Assembly: GCF_001074825.1 (NCBI RefSeq)
Contig: NZ_JUPG01000113.1
Coordinates: 1 to 54,983, forward strand
Source: Streptococcus pseudopneumoniae
GTDB lineage: Bacteria > Bacillota > Bacilli > Lactobacillales > Streptococcaceae
Reading direction: 5' to 3'
DNA length: 54,983 bases
Shown here: piece by piece, positions 29,070-38,222 of the stretch
Position numbering within the stretch: the first letter of the stretch is position 1
Layout: every line of letters starts with the position of its first letter
Made by a program: the position numbers and the translations under genes
The notes under the pieces: model-generated
The model's database searches: none
What the model was told of the DNA's origin: nothing
Seen by the model: only the letters and a program-made list of their open reading frames with translations

Positions 29070-31778
29070 ATGATCAAGCGAAAAACCTATTGGAAGGACT
29101 TAATTCAGTCCTTCACAGGCTCCAAGGGGCGTTTTTTATCCATCTTAACCTTGATGATGTTAGGGTCTCTAGCCTTAGTAGGCCTCAAAGTGACTAGCCC
29201 CAACATGGAGGCGACAGCTAATGCTTATTTAACAACTGCTCAAACCTTGGATTTGGCAGTTATGTCTAATTATGGTTTGGATCAAACAGATCAAGAAGAA
29301 CTAGAACAGATAGAGGGCGCAGAGGTTGAGTTTGGCTATTTGACAGATGTGACTATGGAAAATGGGCAGGATGCCATTCGGCTGTACTCCAAATCAGAGC
29401 GAATTTCAACCTTTCAGCTAAGAGAGGGACGACTTCCTCAGTCAGACCAGGAAATTGCTTTGGCCAGTCATTTGCAAGGTCAATACAGTGTGGGACAGGA
29501 GATTAGCTTTAAAGAAAAAGAGGAGGATCATTCCTCTTTAAAAGACCATACTTATACCATTACTGGTTTTGTGGATTCAGCTGAAATCCTCTCCCAGCGA
29601 GATATGGGCTACGCAGGAAGTGGAAGTGGGACTCTGATAGCCTATGGGGTGATTTTACCTAGTCAGTTTGATCAGAAAATCTATAATATAGCTCGTTTGA
29701 AATATCAAGATTTAGCAGGCTTAAATGCTTTCTCAGCAGCTTATGAAGAAAAATCCAAGCAACATCAGGAAAACCTTGAACAAGCTTTGTCAGATAATGG
29801 CAAGGCACGTCTGCAACTCTTGAAAAAAGAAGGACAAGAGTCTCTAGATAAAGGTCAAGAGACACTTGACAAGGCTGAGACTAATTTACAGGAAGGCAAG
29901 CGTCGTTTGGCAGCTGCCCAAGCTCGTTTACAAGCTCAGGAAAGTCAACTAGCCTTGCTTCCTCAAGCCCAGAGAGAGCAGGCTAGTTCTCAACTTACCC
30001 AAGCCAAGCAGGAATTGAGTAAGGAAGAGGATAGACTAAAGCAGGCTGAACAAAATCTAGCCCAAGAAAAGGAAAAATTAGACAAACATCAGCAAGTCTT
30101 GGATGATTTAGCTGAGCCCAAGTATCAAGTCTATAATCGTCAGACCATGCCAGGTGGTCAGGGCTATCTCATGTACAGTAATGCTTCAGCCAGTATTCGG
30201 GCAGTGGGCAATATCTTTCCTGTAGTGCTTTATGTCGTAGCGGCTATGGTGACCTTCACAACTATGACTCGTTTTGTTGATGAAGAGCGAACACATGCAG
30301 GGATTTTTAAGGCCTTGGGCTATCGCAGTAAGGATATTATCGCCAAATTTCTCCTCTACGGTCTAGTAGCTGGGACTGTCGGAACAGCTCTAGGTAGCAT
30401 ACTTGGCCATTATTTACTAGCCGGTGTGATTTCAAGTGTCATTACAAAAGGCATGGTGGTGGGAGAAACCCAGATTCAGTTCTATTGGACCTATAGCTTA
30501 CTGGCTCTTGTCTTGAGTTGGTTGGCGAGTGTGTTACCAGCCTATCTGGTAGCTCGTAGGGAACTTCATGACGAAGCAGCCCAGCTTTTACTGCCTAAAC
30601 CTCCTGTTAAAGGAGCTAAAATCTTACTAGAGCGCATCGGTTTTATCTGGCGCCGTCTCAGTTTTACTCATAAGGTAACAGCTCGCAATATCTTCCGTTA
30701 TAAGCAGCGGATGTTGATGACGATCTTTGGTGTGGCAGGTTCTGTAGCCCTGCTCTTTGCAGGTTTGGGAATCCAATCCTCTGTAGCAGGAGTTCCGTCT
30801 AGGCAGTTTCAACAAATCCAACAGTATCAGATGATTGTCTCTGAAAATCCTAGTGCGACCAATCAAGACAAGGCAAATCTAGAAGAAGTGTTGAAAGGGA
30901 AGGACATCCAAGCCTACCATAAAATCTATTCAAAAACGCTAGACAGGGATTTCAAAGGTAAGGCTGGTCTTCAAACCATTACCCTTATGATGACAGAGAA
31001 GGAAGATTTGACTCCCTTTATCCATCTGCAAAATCATCAGCAGGAGCTGACATTAAAAGATGGCGTCGTTATTACAGCTAAACTTGCCCAGTTGGCAGGT
31101 GTCAAGGTTGGACAGACTTTCGAAATTGAAGGTAAGGAGCTAAAGGTAGCCGCTATTACTGAGAACTACGTTGGTCACTTTATTTATATGAGTCAAGCTA
31201 GCTATGAGCAAATTTACGGGCAGCTGCCCCAAGCCAACACTTATCTGGTTACGCTAAAGGATTCTAGTGCGCCTAGTATCGAAAGGCAGGCAGGCTTGCT
31301 TATGAATCAAGCCGCGGTGTCCAGCGTAGTTCAAAATGCTTCAGCCATCCGACTCTTTGACTCTGTCGCTAGCTCACTCAATCAGACCATGACTATCTTG
31401 GTCATCGTATCTGTTCTATTGGCTATCGTTATCCTTTACAATCTGACCAATATCAACGTGGCTGAGAGAATCCGTGAACTATCCACTATCAAGGTTCTCG
31501 GCTTTCATAATAATGAAGTCACTTTCTACATTTACCGTGAAACGATTGTACTATCTCTTGTGGGAATCGTCCTTGGTCTGGTCTCAGGTTTCTATTTACA
31601 CCAATTTTTGATTCAAATGATTTCGCCTGCGACTATTCTCTTTTATCCGCAGGTAGATTGGGAGGTCTACGTAATCCCAGTGGTAGCAGTAAGCACTATT
31701 TTGACCCTTCTTGGTTTCTTTGTCAATCATCATCTGAGAAAAGTTGATATGTTAGAAGCCTTGAAATCTGTAGAGTAA
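29070..31778 (+). CDS. Large FtsX-type ABC permease with coiled coil
   Basis: A 902-residue membrane protein. A transmembrane helix near 20-40 is followed by an extracytoplasmic MacB-like domain. A Lys/Glu/Gln-rich coiled coil covers about 230-345. Two FtsX domains lie at about 375-495 and 765-895. The layout matches mechanotransmission-type exporters rather than a classic importer. The substrate is unknown; peptide or lipid-linked export is possible. It pairs with the ATPase just upstream. Confidence 0.85.
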   Translation: MIKRKTYWKDLIQSFTGSKGRFLSILTLMMLGSLALVGLKVTSPNMEATANAYLTTAQTLDLAVMSNYGLDQTDQEELEQIEGAEVEFGYLTDVTMENGQDAIRLYSKSERISTFQLREGRLPQSDQEIALASHLQGQYSVGQEISFKEKEEDHSSLKDHTYTITGFVDSAEILSQRDMGYAGSGSGTLIAYGVILPSQFDQKIYNIARLKYQDLAGLNAFSAAYEEKSKQHQENLEQALSDNGKARLQLLKKEGQESLDKGQETLDKAETNLQEGKRRLAAAQARLQAQESQLALLPQAQREQASSQLTQAKQELSKEEDRLKQAEQNLAQEKEKLDKHQQVLDDLAEPKYQVYNRQTMPGGQGYLMYSNASASIRAVGNIFPVVLYVVAAMVTFTTMTRFVDEERTHAGIFKALGYRSKDIIAKFLLYGLVAGTVGTALGSILGHYLLAGVISSVITKGMVVGETQIQFYWTYSLLALVLSWLASVLPAYLVARRELHDEAAQLLLPKPPVKGAKILLERIGFIWRRLSFTHKVTARNIFRYKQRMLMTIFGVAGSVALLFAGLGIQSSVAGVPSRQFQQIQQYQMIVSENPSATNQDKANLEEVLKGKDIQAYHKIYSKTLDRDFKGKAGLQTITLMMTEKEDLTPFIHLQNHQQELTLKDGVVITAKLAQLAGVKVGQTFEIEGKELKVAAITENYVGHFIYMSQASYEQIYGQLPQANTYLVTLKDSSAPSIERQAGLLMNQAAVSSVVQNASAIRLFDSVASSLNQTMTILVIVSVLLAIVILYNLTNINVAERIRELSTIKVLGFHNNEVTFYIYRETIVLSLVGIVLGLVSGFYLHQFLIQMISPATILFYPQVDWEVYVIPVVAVSTILTLLGFFVNHHLRKVDMLEALKSVE

Positions 31779-31821
31779 GGCAGTTGTTTTTATCTGATTG
31801 AACTTATATTTACTCGTAAAC

Positions 31822-31873
31822 AAAAATCCTCCGTTTCAAAGAGTAGGGAACTCTTTGTGACAGAGGATTTTTT
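31822..31873. terminator. Bidirectional terminator between the ABC permease and tpx
   Basis: AAAAATCCTC pairs with GAGGATTTTT, with an inner AAAGAGT/ACTCTTT stem. T-runs exist on both strands. Confidence 0.9.
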
Positions 31874-32365
31874 CTATAGGGCTTTAGCAGCTGCAATTGC
31901 GGCTTCGAAGTTTGGTTCAGAGTTGATATTATCCACGTATTCAACGTAGCGAATCGTATTGTCAGTGTCGAGGATAAAGACTGCGCGTGCCAATAGGTGC
32001 CACTCATTGATTAAGAGAGCATAATCACGTCCAAAGGAATGGTCGAAATAGTCTGAGAGCATGATGGCATTTTCAATACCTTCAGCACCACACCAACGTT
32101 TTTGGGCAAATGGTAGGTCCATAGAAACAGTCAAGACGACCGTGTTGTCCAGTCCAGCCAGTTCTTCATTAAAGCGACGCGTTTGAGTTGAGCAGATACC
32201 TGTATCGATAGAAGGCACGACACTCAAGACTTTTTTCTTACCATCAAAATCAGCCAGAGATTTTTTAGAAAGGTCTGTTGCAGTGAGAGAAAAATCAAGC
32301 GCCTTGTCGCCGACTTGTAGTTGTTTACCTGTAAAGCTCACAGGATTTCCGAGAAAAGTTACCAT
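31874..32365 (-). CDS. tpx: Thiol peroxidase
   Basis: Reduces peroxides with thioredoxin as donor. It has 163 residues from [11 protein letters not shown]. The peroxidatic Cys is C58 ([12 protein letters not shown]) and the resolving Cys is C92 ([10 protein letters not shown]), the usual Tpx pair. The open frame goes on to 32392, but a GGAG site fits the ATG at 32363-32365. It lies downstream of psaA on the same strand, as in pneumococcus (psaD), with its own promoter and a terminator between them. Confidence 0.95.
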   Translation of the reverse strand: MVTFLGNPVSFTGKQLQVGDKALDFSLTATDLSKKSLADFDGKKKVLSVVPSIDTGICSTQTRRFNEELAGLDNTVVLTVSMDLPFAQKRWCGAEGIENAIMLSDYFDHSFGRDYALLINEWHLLARAVFILDTDNTIRYVEYVDNINSEPNFEAAIAAAKAL

Positions 32366-32391
32366 AAGATACTCCAATCTTTTTTCTTCCA

Positions 32392-32420
32392 TTGTAGCTG
32401 AAACGGTCAGAATTTTCCAA
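32392..32420 (-). promoter_or_regulatory. tpx promoter
   Basis: On the minus strand, -35 TTGGAA (32415-32420) and -10 TACAAT (32392-32397) have a 17-base spacer, 27 bases before the tpx start codon. Confidence 0.65.
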
Positions 32421-32446
32421 TGATTTGACTGGAAATGTAGGCATAG

Positions 32447-32480
32447 AAAAAACGCCAGCTCATGTGAGAATGACGTTTTT
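32447..32480 (-). terminator. Terminator between psaA and tpx
   Basis: On the minus strand AAAAACGTCA pairs with TGGCGTTTTT (one mismatch-like G-T), ending in a T-run. It separates psaBCA from tpx. Confidence 0.8.
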
Positions 32481-32489
32481 CAGAGTCTT

Positions 32490-32603
32490 ATACTCAATGA
32501 AAATCAAAGAGCAAACTAAGAAGCTAGCCACAGGTTGCTCAAAACACTGTTTTGAGGTTGCAGATGGAAGCTGACGTAGTTTGAAGAGATTTTCGAAGAG
32601 TAT
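32490..32603. repeat. BOX-type repeat at the psaA stop codon
   Basis: Runs from TACTCAATGAAAATCAAAGA to TTTTCGAAGAGTAT, with the boxB-like CTCAAAACACTGTTTTGAG. It abuts the psaA stop (complement of 32603-32605) and precedes the terminator, so it lies in the psaBCA 3' untranslated region. Confidence 0.9.
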
Positions 32604-33532
32604 TATTTTGCCAATCCTTCAGCAATCTTGTCAAGGTTGTATTTCATCATGTTGTAGTAGCTGTCGCCTTCTTTACCTTGTTCTGCGATAGAGTCAGTAA
32701 AGATTTGTGCGTAGATTGGGATATTTGTATCTTGTGAGACAGTCTTCATTGGACGGTCATCTACACTTGATTCTACAAAGAGTGATGGAACTTTTGTTTG
32801 GCGAAGTTTTTCAACCAAGGTCTTGATTTGTTCAGGTGTTCCTTCTTCTTCAGTATTGATTTCCCAGATGTAGGCACTTGGGACACCATAGGCTTTAGAG
32901 AAGTATTTGAATGCTCCTTCGCTGGTTACAATGAGTTTCTTTTCAGCAGGGATGTTATTAAATTTATCCTTACTTTCTTTATCAAGTTTGTCTAACTTAT
33001 CAGTATATTCTTTGAGATTTTTTTCATAGAATTCCTTGTTGTTAGGATCTTTAGCGCTCAATTGTTTGGCGATATTTTTAGCAAAGATAATTCCATTTTC
33101 AAGGTTAAGCCAAGCGTGTGGGTCTTCTTTACCTTTTTCATTTTTTCCTTCAAGGTAGATAACATCAACGCCTTCGCTGACTGCAAAGTAGTCTTTGTTT
33201 TCAGTTTTCTTAGCATTTTCTACCAATTTGCTAAACCAAGCATTGCCACCTGTTTCAAGGTTGATACCGTTATAGAAAATGAGGTCAGCCTCAGAAGTTT
33301 TCTTAACATCTTCAGGGAGTGGTTCGTATTCGTGTGGGTCTTGTCCAATCGGAACGATACTGTGAAGATCAATCTTGTCACCAGCAATATTTTTAGTAAT
33401 ATCAGCGATGATTGAGTTTGTAGCAACAACTTTTAGTTTTTGACCAGAAGCTGCATCTTTTTTTCCGCTAGCACATGCTACAAGAGCAATAACGGAAAGA
33501 AAGAGAACGAGTAATGTACCTAATTTTTTCAT
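32603..33532 (-). CDS. psaA: Manganese ABC transporter, lipoprotein adhesin
   Basis: Binds Mn2+ outside the cell for PsaBC. It has 309 residues from [11 protein letters not shown], the exact pneumococcal length. The lipobox is LVAC with Cys20. All four metal ligands are present at the standard positions: H67, H139, E205 and D280. An upstream in-frame ATG (33544) lacks a ribosome site; GGAGGATCT precedes the chosen one. A BOX repeat abuts the stop codon. Confidence 0.98.
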   Translation of the reverse strand: MKKLGTLLVLFLSVIALVACASGKKDAASGQKLKVVATNSIIADITKNIAGDKIDLHSIVPIGQDPHEYEPLPEDVKKTSEADLIFYNGINLETGGNAWFSKLVENAKKTENKDYFAVSEGVDVIYLEGKNEKGKEDPHAWLNLENGIIFAKNIAKQLSAKDPNNKEFYEKNLKEYTDKLDKLDKESKDKFNNIPAEKKLIVTSEGAFKYFSKAYGVPSAYIWEINTEEEGTPEQIKTLVEKLRQTKVPSLFVESSVDDRPMKTVSQDTNIPIYAQIFTDSIAEQGKEGDSYYNMMKYNLDKIAEGLAK

Positions 33533-33563
33533 TAGATCCTCCAATTTATTGGGGTTTTGCCCC

Positions 33564-34412
33564 TTATTTTAACAAATGTTTATTTTTCAGTTTCAAATAT
33601 CGTTGTTTAGGAGAGATAAAGAAACTGATTAAGAAGAAGCTAGCAGCTGTAAGTACGATGCTAGAACCAGCTGCTAAGTTTAAACTATAGCCAATAAAGA
33701 GTCCCAAAACTGAAGCTGTAGCTCCAAAGGTTGAGGAAAGGAAAATCATACTTTTCAGGCTATTAGCATACAGATAAGCAGTTGCAGCTGGGGTAATCAG
33801 CATGGCTACAATCAGGATAGTTCCAACACTTTGCATGGCTGTCACAGACACGAGAGTCAGGAGTATCATGAGGAGGTAGTGATAGAAATTGACAGGCATT
33901 CCCATGGCTTTAGCCAGAAGTTCATCAAAGGAAGTTATCAAGAGTTGCTTGAAGAAAATCCAGATTAACAAGAGAATGACCGCCCCTACGCCCATAGTGA
34001 TAAACATATCCGTATCTTGGACGGCTAGAATATTACCAAAAAGGATATGGAAAAGGTCAGTTGAACTTTTAGCGACACTAATCAAGATGATACCGAGGGC
34101 TAAGAAAGAAGAAAAGGTAATGCCGATGGCGGTATCGCTTTTGATAATCGAGTTCCCCTTGATGTAGGTAATGATGATAGCAGCTAGCAATCCAAAGACA
34201 ATGGCTCCGATAAAGAAGTCAACGCCTAAGATGAAGGAGAGGGCTACACCTGGTAAGACAGCATGTGAAATAGCATCTCCCATGAGTGACATCCCACGTA
34301 GAATGATGAAACATCCCACAGCTCCAGCTACGACCCCGACGACAATAGCTGTTATCAAGGCATTTTGTAGGAAATGGAATTTTTGCAATCCATCGATAAA
34401 TTCTGCAATCAT
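33564..34412 (-). CDS. psaC: Manganese ABC transporter permease
   Basis: Integral membrane permease of the ABC-3 family with about eight or nine hydrophobic segments, 282 residues. The [19 protein letters not shown] motif near 41-59 is typical of metal permeases. Its start overlaps the psaB stop by four bases (ATGA), so translation is coupled. It carries Mn2+ delivered by PsaA. Confidence 0.97.
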   Translation of the reverse strand: MIAEFIDGLQKFHFLQNALITAIVVGVVAGAVGCFIILRGMSLMGDAISHAVLPGVALSFILGVDFFIGAIVFGLLAAIIITYIKGNSIIKSDTAIGITFSSFLALGIILISVAKSSTDLFHILFGNILAVQDTDMFITMGVGAVILLLIWIFFKQLLITSFDELLAKAMGMPVNFYHYLLMILLTLVSVTAMQSVGTILIVAMLITPAATAYLYANSLKSMIFLSSTFGATASVLGLFIGYSLNLAAGSSIVLTAASFFLISFFISPKQRYLKLKNKHLLK

Positions 34413-35131
34413 AGGTCACCTCCATTGAAAAAGAGTCGATTACCGTAAGCTTCTTTGAGATTGGCTTCGGTAAAGGTTTCTTTGGTTGGACCAAAGGCAA
34501 TCACTTCTCGATTGACAAGTAAGACTTGATCGAAGTAGTGGGAAACCTTGCTGAGGTCGTGGTGAACGATGAGAACCGTCTTACCAGCTTTTTTCAAATC
34601 TCTCAGCGTATTCATGATGATTTCCTCACTGACAGAGTCAATCCCAACAAAGGGTTCATCCAAGAGGATATAATCGGCTTCCTGCACCAAACATCTGGCA
34701 ATCAAGACCCGCTGGAATTGACCTCCAGACAGTTGACTGATTTGACGTTCAGCGTAGTCAGCTAGGCCGACGATTTCAAGGGCTTCCTCTACTTTTTTCC
34801 AATGTTTAACATTTAAACTGCGAAAGAGAGGAATAGAGGGAAAGAGTCCTAGTGAGACACATTCCTTGACCTTGATGGGAAAGTTGTAGTCGATATTGAT
34901 TTTTTGTTCGACATAGGCAATTCGGTGTAAGGATTTTTTAACTTCCTTGTCATCGAGAAATGCCTGACCTTGATGAGGGATAATTCCCAGCATACCTTTT
35001 AATAATGTTGATTTTCCAGCACCGTTTGGACCAATGATTCCGGTAATTGTTGGTCCTTGGAGCACTAGTGAAATATCCTTAAGTGCCAACGTTTCTTTGT
35101 AGGAGACACTGAGGTTTTCGATACGTATCAT
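34409..35131 (-). CDS. psaB: Manganese ABC transporter ATPase
   Basis: 240-residue ATPase with Walker [10 protein letters not shown], signature LSGGQFQRV and Walker [13 protein letters not shown]. First gene of psaBCA. AGGAGG lies 11 bases before the ATG. The promoter and a PsaR-type operator lie at 35156-35193. Confidence 0.97.
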   Translation of the reverse strand: MIRIENLSVSYKETLALKDISLVLQGPTITGIIGPNGAGKSTLLKGMLGIIPHQGQAFLDDKEVKKSLHRIAYVEQKINIDYNFPIKVKECVSLGLFPSIPLFRSLNVKHWKKVEEALEIVGLADYAERQISQLSGGQFQRVLIARCLVQEADYILLDEPFVGIDSVSEEIIMNTLRDLKKAGKTVLIVHHDLSKVSHYFDQVLLVNREVIAFGPTKETFTEANLKEAYGNRLFFNGGDL

Positions 35132-35155
35132 AAACTTATATTCCTCCTGACTCTT

Positions 35156-35193
35156 AATATACCTTAAAAAAAAAATTAAGTCAAGTTAATTTT
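35156..35193 (-). promoter_or_regulatory. psaBCA promoter with MntR/PsaR operator
   Basis: On the minus strand, -35 TTGACT (35179-35184) and -10 TATATT (35156-35161) have an exact 17-base spacer. A perfect inverted repeat AAAATTAA-GTCAAG-TTAATTTT covers 35172-35193 and overlaps the -35. It fits the known Mn-dependent PsaR repression; the regulator gene is at 44605-45255. Confidence 0.85.
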
Positions 35194-35300
35194 TCAAAAA
35201 ATTAAAATATTAACTGAAAAACAATAGGAAACATCCGTTTATTTTTAATTGCATTCCCAGGTAATTTTTGTTAAGCTAAAAACAAATAAACAAATACAAA

Positions 35301-35314
35301 TGAAAGCGAGAACA
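35301..35314 (+). promoter_or_regulatory. cre-like site at the pepO start
   Basis: TGAAAGCGAGAACA matches the cre consensus except one position. It ends two bases before the ATG and overlaps the place of the ribosome site, so it may be a chance match. Confidence 0.35.
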
Positions 35315-35316
35315 AG

Positions 35317-37209
35317 ATGACACGTTATCAAGACGATTTTTATGATGCAATCAATGGAGAATGGCAGAAGACAGCTGAAATTCCAGCAGATAAGTCTCAA
35401 ACGGGAGGTTTTGTTGATTTAGACCAGGAAATTGAAGACCTGATGCTGGCGACAACAGACAAGTGGTTGGCAGGTCAAGAGGTGCCTGAGGATGCTATCT
35501 TGGCAAACTTTGTCAAATACCACCGCCTAGTTCGTGATTTTGACAAGAGAGAAGCTGACGGTATCACACCTGTCTTACCACTTCTTAAAGAATTCCAAGA
35601 ATTGGAGACTTTTGCGGATTTTACAGCTAAAATAGCAGAGTTTGAGCTTGCTGGCAAACCAAACTTTCTTCCTTTTGGTGTATCGCCAGACTTTATGGAT
35701 GCTAGAATCAATGTTCTATGGGCTAGCGCTCCAAGCACAATCTTGCCAGATACGACCTACTATGCAGAAGACCATCCTCAGCGCGAAGAACTCTTGACTC
35801 TTTGGAAAGAAACCAGCGTAAATCTTCTCAAGGCTTATGATTTCTCTAATGAAGAAATTGAAGACTTGCTAGAGAAAAGACTAGAATTGGATTGCCGAAT
35901 TGCGGCAGTGGTGCTCTCTAATGAAGAAAGTTCAGAATATGCCAAACTCTACCATCCATATTCTTATGAAGATTTCAAAAAATTCGCTCCTGCCCTACCT
36001 TTGGATGACTTCTTCCAAGCCGTTCTTGGACAAGTACCAGACAAGGTTATCGTAGACGAGGAACGTTTCTGGCAAGCAGCAGACCAATTCTATAGTGAAG
36101 AGGCCTGGCCTCTCCTCAAGGCAACCTTAATTTTAAGTGTTGTTAATCTCTCAACCAGCTATTTAACAGAAGAAATCCGTGTTTTGTCAGGTGCCTACAG
36201 TCGTGCGCTTTCTGGAGTTCCAGAAGCCAAAGACAAGGTCAAGGCAGCCTACCAGCTAGCACAAGGTCCTTTCAAACAAGCCTTGGGTCTCTGGTATGCC
36301 CATGAAAAATTCTCTCCAGAGGCCAAGGCAGACGTGGAGAAAAAAGTGGCAACTATGATTGATGTCTATAAGGAACGCTTGTCTAAAAATGACTGGCTGA
36401 CTCCTGAAACTCGTGACAAGGCCATTGTCAAACTCAATGTCATCAAGCCTTATATCGGTTACCCAGAAGAATTGCCAGAACGTTATAAGGACAAAGTAGT
36501 AAATGAGACTGCTAGTCTTTTTGACAATGCTCTAGCCTTTGCGCGTGTGGAAATCAAGCATAGTTGGAGCAAGTGGAACCAACCTGTAGACTATAAAGAA
36601 TGGGGCATGCCTGCTCATATGGTCAATGCCTACTACAATCCACAGAAGAACCTGATTGTCTTCCCGGCGGCTATTTTACAGGCACCTTTCTATGACTTGC
36701 ATCAGTCATCTTCTGCTAACTACGGTGGTATTGGTGCAGTTATTGCCCACGAAATTTCTCACGCCTTTGATACCAACGGAGCATCCTTTGATGAAAATGG
36801 TAGCCTCAAGGATTGGTGGACAGAGAGTGACTATACTGCCTTCAAGGAGAAAACGCAAAAAGTTATTGACCAATTTGATGGACAGGATTCTTATGGAGCA
36901 ACCATTAACGGTAAATTGACTGTATCAGAAAACGTGGCTGACTTGGGAGGAATCGCTGCAGCGCTTGAAGCAGCTAAGAGAGAACCAGACTTCTCAGCAG
37001 AAGAGTTCTTCTACAACTTCGGTCGCATCTGGCGCATGAAAGGTCGTCCAGAATTTATGAAACTTTTGGCTAGCGTCGATGTGCACGCGCCAGCCAAACT
37101 CCGTGTCAATGTACAAGTACCAAATTTCGACGATTTCTTTACAACCTATGATGTCAAAGAAGGTGACGGAATGTGGCGTTCACCAGAAGAGCGCGTGATT
37201 ATTTGGTAA
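35317..37209 (+). CDS. pepO: M13-family endopeptidase O
   Basis: Zinc metallopeptidase of the neprilysin family, 630 residues. The zinc motif is HEISH with H478, E479 and H482; the third ligand is E538 in ENVADLGG. The protein has no signal peptide that can be seen, and its C-terminus RVIIW lacks the Cys of the animal CxxW tail. Pneumococcal PepO is known to bind complement and plasminogen despite lacking a signal. The gene is divergent from psaB. TGAAAGCGAGAACA just before the ATG resembles a cre site. Confidence 0.95.
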   Translation: MTRYQDDFYDAINGEWQKTAEIPADKSQTGGFVDLDQEIEDLMLATTDKWLAGQEVPEDAILANFVKYHRLVRDFDKREADGITPVLPLLKEFQELETFADFTAKIAEFELAGKPNFLPFGVSPDFMDARINVLWASAPSTILPDTTYYAEDHPQREELLTLWKETSVNLLKAYDFSNEEIEDLLEKRLELDCRIAAVVLSNEESSEYAKLYHPYSYEDFKKFAPALPLDDFFQAVLGQVPDKVIVDEERFWQAADQFYSEEAWPLLKATLILSVVNLSTSYLTEEIRVLSGAYSRALSGVPEAKDKVKAAYQLAQGPFKQALGLWYAHEKFSPEAKADVEKKVATMIDVYKERLSKNDWLTPETRDKAIVKLNVIKPYIGYPEELPERYKDKVVNETASLFDNALAFARVEIKHSWSKWNQPVDYKEWGMPAHMVNAYYNPQKNLIVFPAAILQAPFYDLHQSSSANYGGIGAVIAHEISHAFDTNGASFDENGSLKDWWTESDYTAFKEKTQKVIDQFDGQDSYGATINGKLTVSENVADLGGIAAALEAAKREPDFSAEEFFYNFGRIWRMKGRPEFMKLLASVDVHAPAKLRVNVQVPNFDDFFTTYDVKEGDGMWRSPEERVIIW

Positions 37210-37230
37210 TGCAAAAAATCTAGTCATCAG

Positions 37231-37276
37231 AAAAAGGCATCCAATCAGGTGTGAAAACCTTGATAGGATGCCTTTT
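37231..37276 (+). terminator. pepO terminator
   Basis: AAAAGGCATCC pairs with GGATGCCTTTT, with an inner ATCAGGT/ACCTTGAT stem. Confidence 0.9.
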
Positions 37277-37306
37277 ATAATGGAAAGAATTGTTGGATAG
37301 TTTACT

Positions 37307-37420
37307 TATACTCTTTGAAAATCTCTTCAACCACGTCAGCTTAATCTGCAACCTCAAAGCGGTTCTTTGAGTAACCTGCGGCTAGTTTCCTAGTTTGCTC
37401 TTTGTTTTTCATTGAGTATT
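37307..37420. repeat. BOX-type repeat
   Basis: Runs from TATACTCTTTGAAAATCTC to TTTTTCATTGAGTATT, with AACCACGTCAGC and a boxB remnant (CCTCAAAGCGGTTCTTTGAG). It lies between pepO and the convergent hydrolase gene. Confidence 0.88.
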
Positions 37421-37449
37421 AAATTACGATATCTATTGTCATCATCTTT

Positions 37450-38079
37450 CTAGAAAAAAGGATTGAAAGTTTTTTCGTGAGCGATGGTTGTAGCTGGACC
37501 ATGCCCTGGATAGACATCATAGTTTGGTAGGGTGAAGAGTTGGGTCTGGATACTATGAAGGAGTTGCTCCATGCTACCAGTCGGAAGGTCGGTTCGTCCG
37601 ATGGTTTCACGGAATAGGGCATCACCTGTCAAGACTAGGTGAGCCTCAGGAAAGACGATAGAAACACCACCGATAGAGTGCCCTGGTGTTGGCAAGACGG
37701 TGAAACGAAATTCCTCTAGTTGGTATTTTTCATGAAAGACAAAGGTGTGTTCAGCTGGTTTTGCGACCACATCCGCCATATCATCGTGGCGGGGAAGCCC
37801 AGAGAGATTGTCGACAGGAGTATAGAGCCAGCTAGCTTCGCTCTCTGCGATATAGACAGGAGGATTGCCAAAAGTCTCGCGAACCAAGTCCAGACTCATG
37901 ATATGGTCATAATGGGCGTGGGTCAGGAGAATAGCGCAGATCGGTTTGTTGATCTTCTCGATGGTCTGACGAATGGCTTCCCAATGGCTGCCAGGGTCGA
38001 CGACGATGAGGTTCTTTTCGCCTTCCAAATAATAGGTATTTTCATAGGCAACGGGATTCACAGTTTTATGGATTTTCAT
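37450..38079 (-). CDS. Metallo-beta-lactamase-fold hydrolase, GloB-like
   Basis: A 209-residue MBL-fold protein with the zinc motif THAHYDH (HxHxDH) near residue 55, then PTPGHS and TGDALF further on. It resembles glyoxalase II-like hydrolases, but lacks the full GloB C-terminal domain, so the substrate is unknown. It is convergent with pepO and follows the amidase on the same strand after a terminator. Confidence 0.88.
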   Translation of the reverse strand: MKIHKTVNPVAYENTYYLEGEKNLIVVDPGSHWEAIRQTIEKINKPICAILLTHAHYDHIMSLDLVRETFGNPPVYIAESEASWLYTPVDNLSGLPRHDDMADVVAKPAEHTFVFHEKYQLEEFRFTVLPTPGHSIGGVSIVFPEAHLVLTGDALFRETIGRTDLPTGSMEQLLHSIQTQLFTLPNYDVYPGHGPATTIAHEKTFNPFF

Positions 38080-38184
38080 ATTGGCTCCAATCTCAAAGAA
38101 TGTACTAAATTAAGTATAGCACAGTTGGGGAGAATAAGCTTAAAAAGGAAATAGGGCTAGAAAGAATGATGAGGTTTGGATAAG

Positions 38185-38214
38185 AAAAATAAGCCCCGAA
38201 TGAATTCGAGGCTT
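38185..38214 (-). terminator. Terminator of the choline-binding amidase gene
   Basis: AAGCC-CGAAT pairs with ATTCG-GGCTT (single mismatched bases inside), followed on the minus strand by TTATTTTTC. Confidence 0.8.
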
Positions 38215-38222
38215 AAACTGCT

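Noticed and set aside
32490..32603. Possible RUP element instead of BOX
   Set aside because: The GGCGACGCTGACG core of sister copies and the boxB-like palindrome fit BOX; no RUP-type ends were recognised.
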